A stretch of DNA of 64,000 nt from Cognatazoarcus halotolerans (GCF_009800965.1 NZ_WUAF01000011.1:124001-188000); one strand, 5' to 3'. Positions 50,417 to 60,401 are shown, counted from the stretch's first letter. Program-made: numbers and translations. Notes: generated by a model not told the origin, from the sequence alone.

Positions 50417-53400
50417 TCAGGTCAGGCTGCGCAACTCCCGGAGCACCACCGAGACCATCGGCATGTCGATGCTGGCCGAGCTGCGGACGTCGGCAAAGAC
50501 CTGCCGGCAGCGCTCGATCTGGGCCTTGCGGTCCTGCTCCCAGACATCGATCAGGGTGCCGGCATCACCCGGTTCGGGTGAGCGCTTGAGCACATTGGCG
50601 GCCAGGTTGCGCGCCTGCAGCGAGAGATCGTCGCGCAGCGCGGTGCGGGCGAGCGCCTGCCAGTGCGTCTCGGCCGGCAGCGAGGAGATCTGGCGGCCCA
50701 GCCAGTGCAGGTCGAAACGCCCGCCCAGGGTGAAATAAACCGCGGCGACAAGATCTGCCTCGCGGCCGGTGTCATCCGCCACCTCGACGAGGTCCAGCGC
50801 CGAATAGAGTTCGTCCAGCCCGGCGATGCGCGCGGCCAGCTCTGGCGGCACGCCCTGTTCGGAATAGTGCGCGACGATCGCGTCGAGCTCCTCGCGGTAG
50901 CTCGGGGTGACCACATCGTGCAGCGTCGGGGCGAGGCGCAGTGCGCCGGGGCGGAAGCGCCGGATCGTGGCGTCCAGGTCGCGGATGTGCTCGCGGTGGT
51001 GCAGGAACCACAGCGTGCCGCGCAGCACCAGACGCGAGCAATCGAGGATCATCGCGGTCTGCACCGCGTCGGCCACCTTGTTGTCGAGTTCCTCGATGGC
51101 TTTCCAGACTTCCACCAGGCTGAACACTTCGCGGGTGGCGATGTAGGCGCGCACGATGTCCGAGGCCGGTGCGCCGGTTTCTTCCTGCAACTGGCTGGTG
51201 AAGGTGCTGCCGACCCGGTTGATCATGCTGTTCACCACGTGGGTGGCGATGATCTCGTGCTTGAGCGGGTGGCGGCGGATCTGCTCGCCGAAGCGCTCGC
51301 GCAGCGGTACAGGGAAGTAGCGCTCCAGCGCGGTGGAGATGTACGGGTCTTCCGGAACGTCGGAGTCCAGCACCAGATCGTAGAGTTCGATCTTGCTGTA
51401 GGCGAGCAGCACCGCCAGCTCGGGCGTGACCAGGCCGGTACGGCTGGCCTTGCGCTCGCCCAGTTCTTCGTCGAAGGGCAGGAACTCGATCTTGCGGTTG
51501 AGATGGCCGCTGTTGCCGAGCTTGCGCATGAAGCGCGACTGCTCGTCAAGCAGGGCCACGCCCCGGGTACGGGTCACCGACAGCACCTGGGTCTGGAAGT
51601 AGTTGTCGCGCAGCACCAGGGTGGCGACTTCGTCGGTCATGTCGGCGAGCAGCTTGTTGCGCTGTTTCTCGGTGAGTTCGCCCTCGGCGACCACGCCGTT
51701 GAGCAGGATCTTGATGTTGACCTCGTGGTCGGAGCAATCCACCCCGCCCGAATTGTCGATCGCGTCGGTGCATACCTTGCCGCCCTTGAGCGCGAATTCG
51801 ATGCGCCCGAGCTGGGTGGCGCCGAGGTTGCCGCCTTCGCCGATCACCTTGCAGCGCAGCTCGCCGCCATTGACGCGGATCGCGTCGTTGGCCTTGTCGC
51901 CGACCGCCGCATCGGTTTCGCTGGCGGCCTTCACGTAGGTGCCGATGCCGCCGTTGTAGAGCAGGTCGGCCGGCGCGGTGATGATGGCGCGGATGAGTTC
52001 TGCCGGCGACAGGCTTTCCGCCTCGATGGCGAGCGCCTCGCGGGCCTGCGCCGGGAGCTTGATCGACTTGGCGCTGCGCGGCCATACGCCGCCGCCTTCG
52101 GAGATCAGCGACTTGTCGTAGTCGTCCCAAGAGGAGCGCGGCAGGGCAAACAGGCGGGCACGTTCGGTCCAGCTGGTTTCGGGATCGGGCGATGGGTCGA
52201 TGAAAACGTGACGATGGTCGAAGGCCGCCAGCAGGCGGATCTTCTTCGACAACAGCATGCCGTTGCCGAACACGTCACCGGACATGTCGCCGATGCCGAC
52301 CACGGTGAAGGGCTGCGTCTGGGTGTCGACGCCCAGCTCGCGGAAGTGGCGCTTGACCGACTCCCAGGCGCCGCGCGCGGTAATGCCCATCTTCTTGTGG
52401 TCGTAGCCGACCGAGCCGCCGGAAGCGAAGGCATCGCCCAGCCAGAAGCCGTATTCCTGTGCTACTGCGTTGGCGTAGTCCGAGAAGGTGGCGGTGCCCT
52501 TGTCGGCCGCGACCACCAGGTAGGGGTCGTCCTCGTCGTAGCGCACCACGTCTGGCGGTGGCACCACCTTGCCCTGGACGAGGTTGTCGGTGATGTCGAG
52601 CAGGCCGGAGAGGTACATGCGGTAGCAGGCGATGCCTTCGGCCAGGATCGCCTCGCGGTCGCCGCCCTGCGGCGGGTTCTTGACCACGAAGCCGCCCTTG
52701 GAGCCGACCGGCACGATCACCGCGTTCTTGACGATCTGCGCCTTGACCAGGCCGAGGATCTCGGTACGGAAGTCTTCCATCCGGTCGGACCAGCGCAGGC
52801 CGCCGCGTGCGACCTTGCCGCCGCGCAGATGCACCCCTTCGACGCGTGGCGAGTAGACGAAGATTTCGAACATCGGTCGCGGTTGCGGCAGGTTGGGAAT
52901 CTTCGACGGATCGAACTTGAACGAGAGGTAGGACTTGGGCTGGCCGTCCTTGCCGGTCTGGAAGTAATTGGTCCGCAGGGTCGCAAGAATCATTGCGAGG
53001 AACTGGCGCAGGATGCGGTCCTCGTCGAGGTTGGCGACCTGGTCGAGGGTCTGCTCGATGTCGGCAACCAGGGTGGCGCAGCGGTCCTCGCGATTGCCGG
53101 CCCTGGCCGGGTCGAATCGCTCGGCGAACAAGGTCATGAGCTGTCGGGCCACCCCGGGGTAGGCCGACAGGGTCTGCTCCATGTAGGACTGACTGTAGGT
53201 GAAGGCTGCCTGCTTCATGTGCTTCGCATAGGCGCGCAGCACGCTCACCTCACGCCAGCCGAGCCCCGCCAGCAGGGTCAGGCGGTTGAGATCGTCATTC
53301 TCGATGTCGCCCCGCCATGCACGGCGAAAGGCTTCCTGGAAGAGCGGACGGAGGCGTTCAATGTCGAGGTCGTCGGCGCCCTGGCGGACCATGCCGAAGT

Positions 53401-55231
53401 CGTGAATCCATGCGAGGTTGCCATCCTGCCGCTCGATTCTGGCGGGATCCTCCTCGATCACTTTCACGCCCATGCGCTCGAGCATCGGCAGGCTGAGCGA
53501 CAGCGGCACAGGTGTGTCGGCATGGTAGAGCTTGAAATGCAGCCGGCCCGGTTCGGCCTCGAGCGGTACGTAGAGGCTCATCGCCAGACCGTCGTTCCGG
53601 TCCACTGCTTCGAACTGCTCGATGTCATGCACTGCCATGCGCGGTGAATAGTTCTCGCGGTAGCCGGCCGGGAAGCCCGACCCGTAGCGGTTGTATAACA
53701 ACACGCCGCGCTCTTCACCACAGTGCTCGATCAGCGCCTGCTTGAGGTCGTCCTCCCAGCGGCGAGCGACACGGACCAGGCGCTCTTCGAGTTCGCGTAC
53801 GTCGATGTCCGGGACCTTCGAACCCGGCGTGCGCACGATGATGAGAATGCGCGCCAGCGCCGATTCGGAGAAATGCACTTCGAATTCGGCCGAGGCGCCG
53901 TCGAAGGCTTCGATCAGCACCTTCTGCATGCGCTTGCGCTGTTCGGTGTTGTAGTTCTCGCGCGGCACGTAGATGAGGCAGGAGACGAAGCGTGCGAAGG
54001 TGTCGCGACGCACGAAGAGGCGGATCCGCTGGCGTTCGCCAAGTCGTTGAATGCCCGTGGCATTGGCGTAGAGCTCGTCGATGCTGATCTGGAACAGCTC
54101 GTCACGTGGGTATTGTTCGAGGATCGTCGCCAGTGCCTTGGCGGCGTGGCTGCCGGGCATGAAACCCGCGCGCTCGATCACCGTGCTGACCTTGCGGCGC
54201 AGCAGCGGGATGCGCTTAGGGTTGGTGTTGTAGGCGGTGGAGGTGAGCAGGCCGATGATGCGGCGTTCCCCGGTGACCTTGCCCTTCTTGTCGAAGACCT
54301 TGACCCCGATGTGATCGAGATAGCCCTGGCGGTGTACCGTCGAACGGGTGTTGGACTTGGTGATGGTGAGCAGCTGCGGCAGATGCGCCTGGGCCTTGAG
54401 CTGCGGTGGCAGGGCGGCGAACGACACCGAATGGTGCGAGGCGCCGGTTTCCCGCAGCAGACCCAGCCCGGAGCCGGTCACGATGCGCAGTTCGTTCTCG
54501 CCCTTGCTGCTTTGCAGTTCATAGTCGCGACAGCCGAGCAGCACGAAATTGTCGGAGGCCAGCCATTCGAGGAAGGCCTTGCCTTCGGCGATGTCCTCCG
54601 GGTCTTCAGGAGAGGGTGGATGCCCGACGCCGGCGATGATCTCCTTGAGGCGCTCGACCATCGCGGGCCAGTCGGTCACCGCCGCGCGCACGTCGGCGAG
54701 GATGTGGGTGAGGCCGTCGTGCAGGTTCTGCAGATCTGCGGGTTCGGTGCGGCGGTCGACCTCGACGTGGATGATCGATTCGTATTTGCCTTCCTTGTCG
54801 TTCTTGGCCATGCGCACGAGCACGCCCTTGTCGTCGCGTACCAGTCGCATCACCGGATGGACGATCAGATGCAGGGTGAGGCCCTGACGATTCACCTCGG
54901 TGCCGATCGAGTCGACCAGGAAGGACATGTCGTCGCCGACGATCTCGATCACGGTATGGGTCGATTCCCAGCCGTGCTCTTCGAGATGGGGGTTGTAGAC
55001 CCGAACGCGCGTGCCGCCGGCGTGCTTGCGGACGAAGTGCAGATGGCTCAGGACTGCGCCGTAAAGGTCGTCGATGGTGCGCTCGGCGAGGTCCTCCGGG
55101 TCAACCTGACTCAGGTATTTTCTGGCGAAAGGCTCGGCCAGTGCCGCCTGAGCCTTGGGGAGCTTGCTGCGAATCTGCTCCGCGACCGCCTCGATGAATC
55201 CCGCGTTGGTGCCATCGTCCAATTGCGACAT
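50417..55231 (-). CDS. gdhB: NAD-specific glutamate dehydrogenase, large (about 180 kDa) type
   Basis: 1604 residues, the size expected for the large NAD-GDH of Pseudomonas/Streptomyces type. The long N-terminal part contains ACT-like regulatory repeats, and the catalytic core has GGLRWSDRMEDFRTEILGLVKAQIVKNAVIVPVGSKGGFV (about residues 760-800), AFASGGSVGYDHKKMGITARGAWESV and FGNGMLLS. It deaminates glutamate to 2-oxoglutarate and ammonia with NAD+. ATG 55231 has GGAGG five bases upstream; the frame upstream to 55438 is not conserved. Confidence 0.96.
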   Translation of the reverse strand: MSQLDDGTNAGFIEAVAEQIRSKLPKAQAALAEPFARKYLSQVDPEDLAERTIDDLYGAVLSHLHFVRKHAGGTRVRVYNPHLEEHGWESTHTVIEIVGDDMSFLVDSIGTEVNRQGLTLHLIVHPVMRLVRDDKGVLVRMAKNDKEGKYESIIHVEVDRRTEPADLQNLHDGLTHILADVRAAVTDWPAMVERLKEIIAGVGHPPSPEDPEDIAEGKAFLEWLASDNFVLLGCRDYELQSSKGENELRIVTGSGLGLLRETGASHHSVSFAALPPQLKAQAHLPQLLTITKSNTRSTVHRQGYLDHIGVKVFDKKGKVTGERRIIGLLTSTAYNTNPKRIPLLRRKVSTVIERAGFMPGSHAAKALATILEQYPRDELFQISIDELYANATGIQRLGERQRIRLFVRRDTFARFVSCLIYVPRENYNTEQRKRMQKVLIEAFDGASAEFEVHFSESALARILIIVRTPGSKVPDIDVRELEERLVRVARRWEDDLKQALIEHCGEERGVLLYNRYGSGFPAGYRENYSPRMAVHDIEQFEAVDRNDGLAMSLYVPLEAEPGRLHFKLYHADTPVPLSLSLPMLERMGVKVIEEDPARIERQDGNLAWIHDFGMVRQGADDLDIERLRPLFQEAFRRAWRGDIENDDLNRLTLLAGLGWREVSVLRAYAKHMKQAAFTYSQSYMEQTLSAYPGVARQLMTLFAERFDPARAGNREDRCATLVADIEQTLDQVANLDEDRILRQFLAMILATLRTNYFQTGKDGQPKSYLSFKFDPSKIPNLPQPRPMFEIFVYSPRVEGVHLRGGKVARGGLRWSDRMEDFRTEILGLVKAQIVKNAVIVPVGSKGGFVVKNPPQGGDREAILAEGIACYRMYLSGLLDITDNLVQGKVVPPPDVVRYDEDDPYLVVAADKGTATFSDYANAVAQEYGFWLGDAFASGGSVGYDHKKMGITARGAWESVKRHFRELGVDTQTQPFTVVGIGDMSGDVFGNGMLLSKKIRLLAAFDHRHVFIDPSPDPETSWTERARLFALPRSSWDDYDKSLISEGGGVWPRSAKSIKLPAQAREALAIEAESLSPAELIRAIITAPADLLYNGGIGTYVKAASETDAAVGDKANDAIRVNGGELRCKVIGEGGNLGATQLGRIEFALKGGKVCTDAIDNSGGVDCSDHEVNIKILLNGVVAEGELTEKQRNKLLADMTDEVATLVLRDNYFQTQVLSVTRTRGVALLDEQSRFMRKLGNSGHLNRKIEFLPFDEELGERKASRTGLVTPELAVLLAYSKIELYDLVLDSDVPEDPYISTALERYFPVPLRERFGEQIRRHPLKHEIIATHVVNSMINRVGSTFTSQLQEETGAPASDIVRAYIATREVFSLVEVWKAIEELDNKVADAVQTAMILDCSRLVLRGTLWFLHHREHIRDLDATIRRFRPGALRLAPTLHDVVTPSYREELDAIVAHYSEQGVPPELAARIAGLDELYSALDLVEVADDTGREADLVAAVYFTLGGRFDLHWLGRQISSLPAETHWQALARTALRDDLSLQARNLAANVLKRSPEPGDAGTLIDVWEQDRKAQIERCRQVFADVRSSASIDMPMVSVVLRELRSLT

Positions 55232-55531
55232 TTTCGCCTCCTGTATTTTTGTTCTCGCGATGAAAAACACCGGGCCGGCCGTTTTCCGGGGCGCGGCGTT
55301 ACCCGTCCTGGCGGGCATGCGATCCGTCTCACGATACGCCTCTGTGCCACGCGGCGAAAGTCTGCGGGCGGCAACGGCGGCGCACCGCTCCGCTCGGGAA
55401 GGCGCATCGCGGGCCGTTCCCGAGGGTCCCGAAGGCACGGGGCCAGTCGTCGAGCAAGGGTTTCAGCGACAGTGGGCGCGCGGCCGAAGGCGGCGTAAAG
55501 TGGCGATGCGCGCAGCATTTGGAGGACGACG
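55232..55531. other. Divergent intergenic region
   Basis: 300 bases between the gdhB start and the small gene at 55532. It must hold the gdhB promoter, but I see no convincing -35/-10 pair and no RNA gene. Confidence 0.35.
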
Positions 55532-55756
55532 ATGAGCGAGCCCGGACAGGCAGGGAAATTCAGGATCTACCAGGACGAACTCAAGCCTCGCCATACCACC
55601 CACTGGGATCTCGACTATCTTGGTGCGGCGGATTACGAGGCGGTCATGAAAGGGGAAAAGACCTTGCCCGAGCCGTCGCCGGCAGCAGCCGCGGAACCGA
55701 CGTCATCGGCTCGGGCATGGTTGGACTCGCTGTTGGCGGGGCGTGCCAGGGGCTGA
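55532..55756 (+). CDS. Small hypothetical protein
   Basis: 74 residues: GKFRIYQDELKPRHTTHWDLDYLGAADYEAVMKGEKTLPEP, then an Ala/Pro linker and SARAWLDSLLAGRARG. GGAGG six bases before the ATG and the non-random composition support a real gene. No family recognised; no cysteines, no membrane segment. It is convergent with the LVIVD lipoprotein gene. Confidence 0.6.
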   Translation: MSEPGQAGKFRIYQDELKPRHTTHWDLDYLGAADYEAVMKGEKTLPEPSPAAAAEPTSSARAWLDSLLAGRARG

Positions 55757-55811
55757 TGGTGCGTATTGTTGCCCGGCATGCGGGCCGGGCATCGCAGGGC
55801 GCGAGGGATTG

Positions 55812-56930
55812 TCAGTCGGTCACGAACAGTGCCAGTCTGGCCGGTGTCGTGAGTACCGGGTTTCCGAGACCATCGGTACCGAACACCGGCGAGGTTGCAA
55901 ACACGCCGAGCTTGTCGAACACCCGGACCAGATCGGGCTGCCCGCTGGCCGGAATGCTGCGCACGAATGACAGGTCGTTGCCCGCCAGACGCATCAGCGC
56001 GAGTTCGTTCCCGCCGGCGCAGACCAGCAGGTCTGTCGCCGTGGCAGCGATACAGTCGGCCGAAACGCCGGTCACGGCCGTTCCGCTGCCCAGCGGCATT
56101 GCCGCGGCGCCGACATCCGTTACGTACACCGCGCGCACGGGATCTGCGAAATAGGCCATTCCGCTGACGATTGCCAGACTGCCCCGGGCGCTTGCCGTTG
56201 AAGGTGACCCGCTGGTAGCAAGGACCACAGGCGCGCTCGGGTCGCTCACATCGACGACGTCGAGAAACCTGCCGGAGCCGTCGACATCGCTGCCCGCGAT
56301 GTAAACCCGGTCCCCCGACTTTTGAAGACGGGCTGCGACCGAAACCGCGACCTGTCCAACAGGTGTCGGGTTGGTGGGGTCGGTCAGATCGATCACGTCG
56401 AGACGGCCGGCGCTGAACGCGGATCCGAAGCTGAATTGATGCCGCAATGCGTAGAGGTAACGGCCGTCGATGAGCAAATCACTGGCGCCCTCGGAGAGCG
56501 TGGCGATCCGTGCAGGATTGGTCGGGTCCGAGATGTCATGGATGCGGATCTCGCCCCCATCCGGATCGAAAGAGCAGAAGCCGGAACAGCCGGGGACGAC
56601 AGCCGCCGCAAGCGTGTTGCCGCTGACGGCGACCTGCACAAAGGTGTCGGGTGAGTTCGGATCGGTGCCGTACTGATCGATACGACCGAGGACCGACGGT
56701 TGGCGCGGGTCGGATACGTCGATGATGCTCAGTCCGTTGCCCATGGCGGCCACCAGGGTCGGACCGCTGGCCGTGACCGGCGCGATGCTGCCGTCGCCGT
56801 AGGCATCGAGTGTGCCGAGCAGAGTGTACGCGGGCGGGGACGGATTCGCGGGCGAATCGTTCGAGCCGCCGCAGGCGCAGAGCAGCGGGATGGTCAGCGA
56901 CAGCACTGCAAGGGATTTTGCCAGAGCCAT
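55812..56930 (-). CDS. LVIVD-repeat lipoprotein
   Basis: About 372 residues. Signal peptide with lipobox LLCACGG, then repeated beta-propeller-like units of the LVIVD type: LSIIDVSDPRQPSVLGRI, IRIHDISDPTNPARIATL, LDVIDLTDPTNPTPVGQV, LDVVDVSDPSAPVVLATS. It probably folds as a surface or periplasmic propeller; the function is unknown. A start at ATG 56963 would lengthen the N-terminus by eleven residues. Confidence 0.85.
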   Translation of the reverse strand: MALAKSLAVLSLTIPLLCACGGSNDSPANPSPPAYTLLGTLDAYGDGSIAPVTASGPTLVAAMGNGLSIIDVSDPRQPSVLGRIDQYGTDPNSPDTFVQVAVSGNTLAAAVVPGCSGFCSFDPDGGEIRIHDISDPTNPARIATLSEGASDLLIDGRYLYALRHQFSFGSAFSAGRLDVIDLTDPTNPTPVGQVAVSVAARLQKSGDRVYIAGSDVDGSGRFLDVVDVSDPSAPVVLATSGSPSTASARGSLAIVSGMAYFADPVRAVYVTDVGAAAMPLGSGTAVTGVSADCIAATATDLLVCAGGNELALMRLAGNDLSFVRSIPASGQPDLVRVFDKLGVFATSPVFGTDGLGNPVLTTPARLALFVTD

Positions 56931-57101
56931 GGATTTTTTCCGGGTCGGTTTGGGGATGAACATGGCTCACGCGGAGTCCATCGCGCGAGCCGGCGGCATC
57001 ATCACACACGGCCACGGAAATGACAATCGGGTTTTTTGGCTCGTTGAAAGGCGTGCGAGCCACGCGGAATCGTGGCGCGGGGAACAGCCCTTGGCGATGC
57101 T

Positions 57102-57518
57102 TCAGATCGTTTGCGGCGCGCCGGGCCCGAGCGGTTGCCCGTAGCTGAATTCGACGAAGTTTCCGTCCGGGTCGCGCAGCCCGCAGTAGTAGCCGACCGG
57201 GTAGGGTTCGTCGCGCGGTGGCCAAACCAGTACGCCACCGTCCCTGGCCCGCTCCGCCACGGCATCGACTGCGTCTCGGCTCTCCAAGGCGAAGCCGAGA
57301 TGGGAGAAATCGGTGTCGAGCTGGTTGCGTCCAGGGCCGCCCGGAAACACCACCAGGATGAAGTCGCGCTCCTGCCCCGGTGCGGCCAGCCAGACGATGC
57401 GTTTGTCGTGGGCGCTGCGGTCGTGAACGATGGTCATGCCGGCGTAGTCGCGATAGAAGCCGATGCAGGCATCGAGATCGCGCACATGCAACGCGACATG
57501 GGTAAGCGCCGCGGTCAC
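57102..57518 (-). CDS. VOC family (glyoxalase/dioxygenase-like) protein
   Basis: About 138 residues with two VOC modules: LTHVALHVRDLDACIGFYRDYAGM and FSHLGFALESRDAVDAVAERARDGGV, then CGLRDPDGNFVEFSYGQP. The His at the start, a central region and the Glu in NFVEFSYG are likely metal ligands. Activity cannot be assigned. GTG 57518 directly follows the HicA-like stop; an ATG at 57563 would overlap that gene by about 44 bases. Confidence 0.82.
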   Translation of the reverse strand: MTAALTHVALHVRDLDACIGFYRDYAGMTIVHDRSAHDKRIVWLAAPGQERDFILVVFPGGPGRNQLDTDFSHLGFALESRDAVDAVAERARDGGVLVWPPRDEPYPVGYYCGLRDPDGNFVEFSYGQPLGPGAPQTI

Positions 57519-57519
57519 C

Positions 57520-57798
57520 TCAGCCGCCCGCAGCTTCGTAGGCGGAAGGGCTGATACCGGCATGTCCGAGGTAGTCGCGCAGGACCTTGAGATCCTGCCG
57601 GCTCATGGTGTTGCCGTGGTGCGGGTGGTGGAGGGTGCCCTCGATACCGTTCAGCATGACCTTGAAGCGCGCGCCATGACCGGGGCTGATCTCGGCGCCG
57701 AGATTGTTGAGCAGCGATTCGATTTCCCGCCACTGAAGGTTGGCGGGCAGCGGGTCGTGGAAGATGCTTCGCAGGATCGTGGCGTGCTTGTGGCTCAT
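57520..57798 (-). CDS. HicA-like protein without HicB partner
   Basis: 92 residues. HKHATILRSIFHDPLPANLQWREIESLLNNLGAEISPGHGARFKVMLNGIEGTLHHPHHGN resembles the dsRNA-binding fold of HicA/YcfA proteins. The catalytic His of HicA toxins sits in a GSH-like motif; here the position reads GAR, so ribonuclease activity is doubtful. No hicB follows. GGAG precedes ATG 57798. It sits between the TIR protein gene (14 bases upstream) and the VOC gene, all on one strand. Confidence 0.72.
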   Translation of the reverse strand: MSHKHATILRSIFHDPLPANLQWREIESLLNNLGAEISPGHGARFKVMLNGIEGTLHHPHHGNTMSRQDLKVLRDYLGHAGISPSAYEAAGG

Positions 57799-57812
57799 GA
57801 TGATCTCCTTTG

Positions 57813-58805
57813 CTAGCGCAGTCGCAGCAGTACTGCCGAATCGCGGTTTCCGGTGGCCGGGTCGCGGATGCTCACGTCGAGCCGCGAATCGTCGTCGGAG
57901 ACGACGAAGCTGGACTGCAGCGGATAACCGTTGAGCGTATAGGCACCCTGGCCGCGGCGCCCCTGCAGCGTGGCCGAGCCGCTCACGTAGCCGTCAGGCC
58001 CAGCGCCCTGGATGACGAGCTGATTGCCTTGTTGGGCGATCTCGAAACGTCCGCCGAGATTGTCGTGCCAGAGGCCGGCAAGCATCGGCAGGTGGTCGGA
58101 CCCCTGCACGTTGCTGACCGCCCGCTCGCCGGCCGATGTGTCGGCAGCGGGTAGCGCAGCGGGGTGCGCATCCGCGGTGTAGTCGATGGCATCCTGGCTG
58201 TCGCTGCTCTGGTCCTCGGCGAGGTAGACAACCACGCCGATCGCCAGCAGCGCGGCGGCGCCCCACAGCTTCCAGTTGCGCGCGGGCACCGGCGCAGGGC
58301 GATCATGCGGCGCAGGGGCGGGGGCCGGCTCCGGGTCGGGCAGGCCGAGGATGCCGCGCAGGGTGTTCTGCAACTGCGAAACGTCGTAGTCCCAGCGCTT
58401 GTCGGAGAGTTCGACGGCGTTGCGTCTGGCCAGCGCCGCGAGATCCTCGGGCAGCGCCTCGGCGCCGGGCATCTGCGCGCCCTCGACCAGTACCGGGATC
58501 ACCCGCACATCGCTGCGTTTGAGCGCGGTAGCGATCTCGAGGCGGGTGTAGTCGTTGACGTTGTCGAGACGGCGCTGGCCGTTTTCATCGGTGATCGTGG
58601 CCCAGCGAGGGCCGATCACCGCGAGCAGCACCTTGCATGATTTCAATGCCCGCCCGATTGCTTCTACGAAGTCCACCCCGGGTTCGATGGTCTCGACGTC
58701 CCTGAAGATCGGGACACTGGCGAGGTGTTCCCTGAGATGGTCCGAGAGTCGGCCGGCGGCACTCTGGCTGTCCTGGCGACGGTAGCTGACGAATATTCCC
58801 TGCAT
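57813..58805 (-). CDS. TIR-domain membrane protein
   Basis: 330 residues. The N-terminal TIR domain (about 1-150) has the box FVSYRRQDSQSAAGRLSDHL, PIFRDVETIEPGVDF, LLAVIGPRW and YTRLEIATAL with a Glu at residue 90 placed like the catalytic Glu of NAD-cleaving TIRs. Then a Pro/Ala linker, one membrane helix (about 180-196), and a C-terminal domain of about 130 residues with no known match. This topology puts the TIR domain in the cytosol and the C-terminus in the periplasm. Defence or stress signalling is possible; no partner defence gene is recognised. Confidence 0.87.
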   Translation of the reverse strand: MQGIFVSYRRQDSQSAAGRLSDHLREHLASVPIFRDVETIEPGVDFVEAIGRALKSCKVLLAVIGPRWATITDENGQRRLDNVNDYTRLEIATALKRSDVRVIPVLVEGAQMPGAEALPEDLAALARRNAVELSDKRWDYDVSQLQNTLRGILGLPDPEPAPAPAPHDRPAPVPARNWKLWGAAALLAIGVVVYLAEDQSSDSQDAIDYTADAHPAALPAADTSAGERAVSNVQGSDHLPMLAGLWHDNLGGRFEIAQQGNQLVIQGAGPDGYVSGSATLQGRRGQGAYTLNGYPLQSSFVVSDDDSRLDVSIRDPATGNRDSAVLLRLR

Positions 58806-58898
58806 CGGCTTCTCCGGGGGGCGTTGGTACTGCCGGGCCGGCGTGGCGGCACGATCTCAGCATAGTGCCTTGCGAGCGCATCCGCCGCCCCGACTCGC

Positions 58899-60401
58899 TC
58901 AGTCGAGGTCAAAGCGCACACCCTGGGCGAGGGGCAGGGCGGTCGAATAGTTGATGGTGGCGGTCGACCTGCGCATGTAGCCCCGCCACGCATCCGAGCC
59001 GGATTCCCGGCCGCCGCCGGTTTCCTTTTCACCGCCGAAGGCGCCGCCGATCTCTGCGCCGCTGGTGCCGACGTTCACGTTGGCGATGCCGCAGTCGCTG
59101 CCGCGGGCCGACAGGAAGATCTCGGCTTCGCGCAGGTCCCTGGTGAAGATCGCCGAGGAGAGGCCCTGGGGCACTGCGTTGTGGCGCTCGATCGCGTCGG
59201 GCAAGGCCTCGTAGTCGAAACAGTAGAGGATCGGCGCGAAGGTCTCTTCGAAGCTGTTGCGCATCGCCGGGCCCGCCTTGACGATGGCCGGGCGCACATA
59301 CCACGCCTGCGGAAAACGTTCTTCGAGCAGCCGCTCGCCGCCCCAGATGGTGGCGCCGTGCTCGCGTGCGGCCTGCAGGGCGGTCTGCATCTGCTCGAAG
59401 GCACGTCGGTCGATCAGCGGGCCGACCAGGTTGCCTTCGTCGCGCGGATCTCCGATGGCGAGCTGTCCGTAGGCGCGCTCGAGACGCGCCAGGAGTTCCG
59501 CGCGTATTCGCTGATGGATGAAGACCCGGCGGGTGCTGGTGCAGCGCTGGCCGGCGGTACCGACCGCACCGAAAACGATTGCCCGCAGGGCCAGGTCGAG
59601 GTCCGCGCTGGGCGCCACGATGATCGCGTTGTTGCCGCCCAGCTCGAGAATCGAACGGCCGAAGCGCTGCGCCACGCGGGGCCCGACGATGCGACCCATG
59701 GCGCAGCTGCCGGTGGCGCTGATGAGCGGCACCCGGCAGTCGCCCGCCAGCCGTGCCCCGATCTCACGGCCGCCGATCAGGACAGTGGAGAGGCCCGCAG
59801 GCGTCTCGTCGAGTTCTCGCACCGCCCGCATCAGCAGGTGCTGGCAGGCAAGCGCGCAGAGCGGTGTCTTCTCCGACGGCTTCCAGATGATCGGGTTGCC
59901 GCAGACCAGCGCGAGTGAAGCGTTCCAGGCCCACACCGCCATCGGAAAATTGAAGGCGCTGATGATGCCGACCGGACCGAGCGGATGCCAGGTCTCACGC
60001 AGCACGTGTTCGGCCCGTTCGGAGGCGATGGTGCGGCCGTAGAGCTGGCGCGACAGCCCCACCGCGAAATCGCAGATGTCGATCATTTCCTGGACTTCGC
60101 CTTCGCCTTCCGAGCGGATCTTGCCGCATTCAAGGGTGATCAGCGCGCCAAGGGCCGGTTTGTGGGCGCGCAGGATTTCGCCGAAGCGTCGTACCAGCTC
60201 GCCGCGCCGCGGTGCAGGTACGCCGCGCCACTTGCAGAAGGCGGCACTGCTCGCGGCGATGGCGGCATCGACGTCGGCCGCCGAATGTGCTTCGAGTCGC
60301 GCGAGGAGGGCTCCGTCTATTGGCGATCGCACCTGCAGATCGCCCTCGTCGGGCAGGTTCGCGGCGAGGCCGATGCTGTCGAAGATGTTCTTGAGCTTCA
60401 T
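58899..60401 (-). CDS. amaB: Aldehyde dehydrogenase, ALDH7 type (aminoadipate-semialdehyde dehydrogenase)
   Basis: 500 residues. NAD-binding and catalytic motifs: GPVGIISAFNFPMAVWAWN, IIWKPSEKTPL, ISATGSCAMGR, the general-base ILELGGNNAII, and the nucleophile in GTAGQRCTSTRR. The start MKLKNIFDSIGL fits piperideine-6-carboxylate/aminoadipate-semialdehyde dehydrogenases (AmaB/Pcd). It follows the saccharopine-dehydrogenase-like gene by 33 bases, so the pair probably oxidises lysine to 2-aminoadipate. Confidence 0.88.
   Translation of the reverse strand: MKLKNIFDSIGLAANLPDEGDLQVRSPIDGALLARLEAHSAADVDAAIAASSAAFCKWRGVPAPRRGELVRRFGEILRAHKPALGALITLECGKIRSEGEGEVQEMIDICDFAVGLSRQLYGRTIASERAEHVLRETWHPLGPVGIISAFNFPMAVWAWNASLALVCGNPIIWKPSEKTPLCALACQHLLMRAVRELDETPAGLSTVLIGGREIGARLAGDCRVPLISATGSCAMGRIVGPRVAQRFGRSILELGGNNAIIVAPSADLDLALRAIVFGAVGTAGQRCTSTRRVFIHQRIRAELLARLERAYGQLAIGDPRDEGNLVGPLIDRRAFEQMQTALQAAREHGATIWGGERLLEERFPQAWYVRPAIVKAGPAMRNSFEETFAPILYCFDYEALPDAIERHNAVPQGLSSAIFTRDLREAEIFLSARGSDCGIANVNVGTSGAEIGGAFGGEKETGGGRESGSDAWRGYMRRSTATINYSTALPLAQGVRFDLD

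Noticed and set aside
48622-50589. 655-codon frame antisense to hpnD and hpnC
   Set aside because: Opposite strand of two well-recognised enzymes; no motif and no ribosome site.
50663-53647. Open frame of 994 codons antisense to the NAD-glutamate dehydrogenase gene, and another of 591 codons at 53723-55498
   Set aside because: They lie in the complementary frame of a clear, fully conserved enzyme gene with strong third-position GC bias, which creates long antisense frames. Their translations show no domain.
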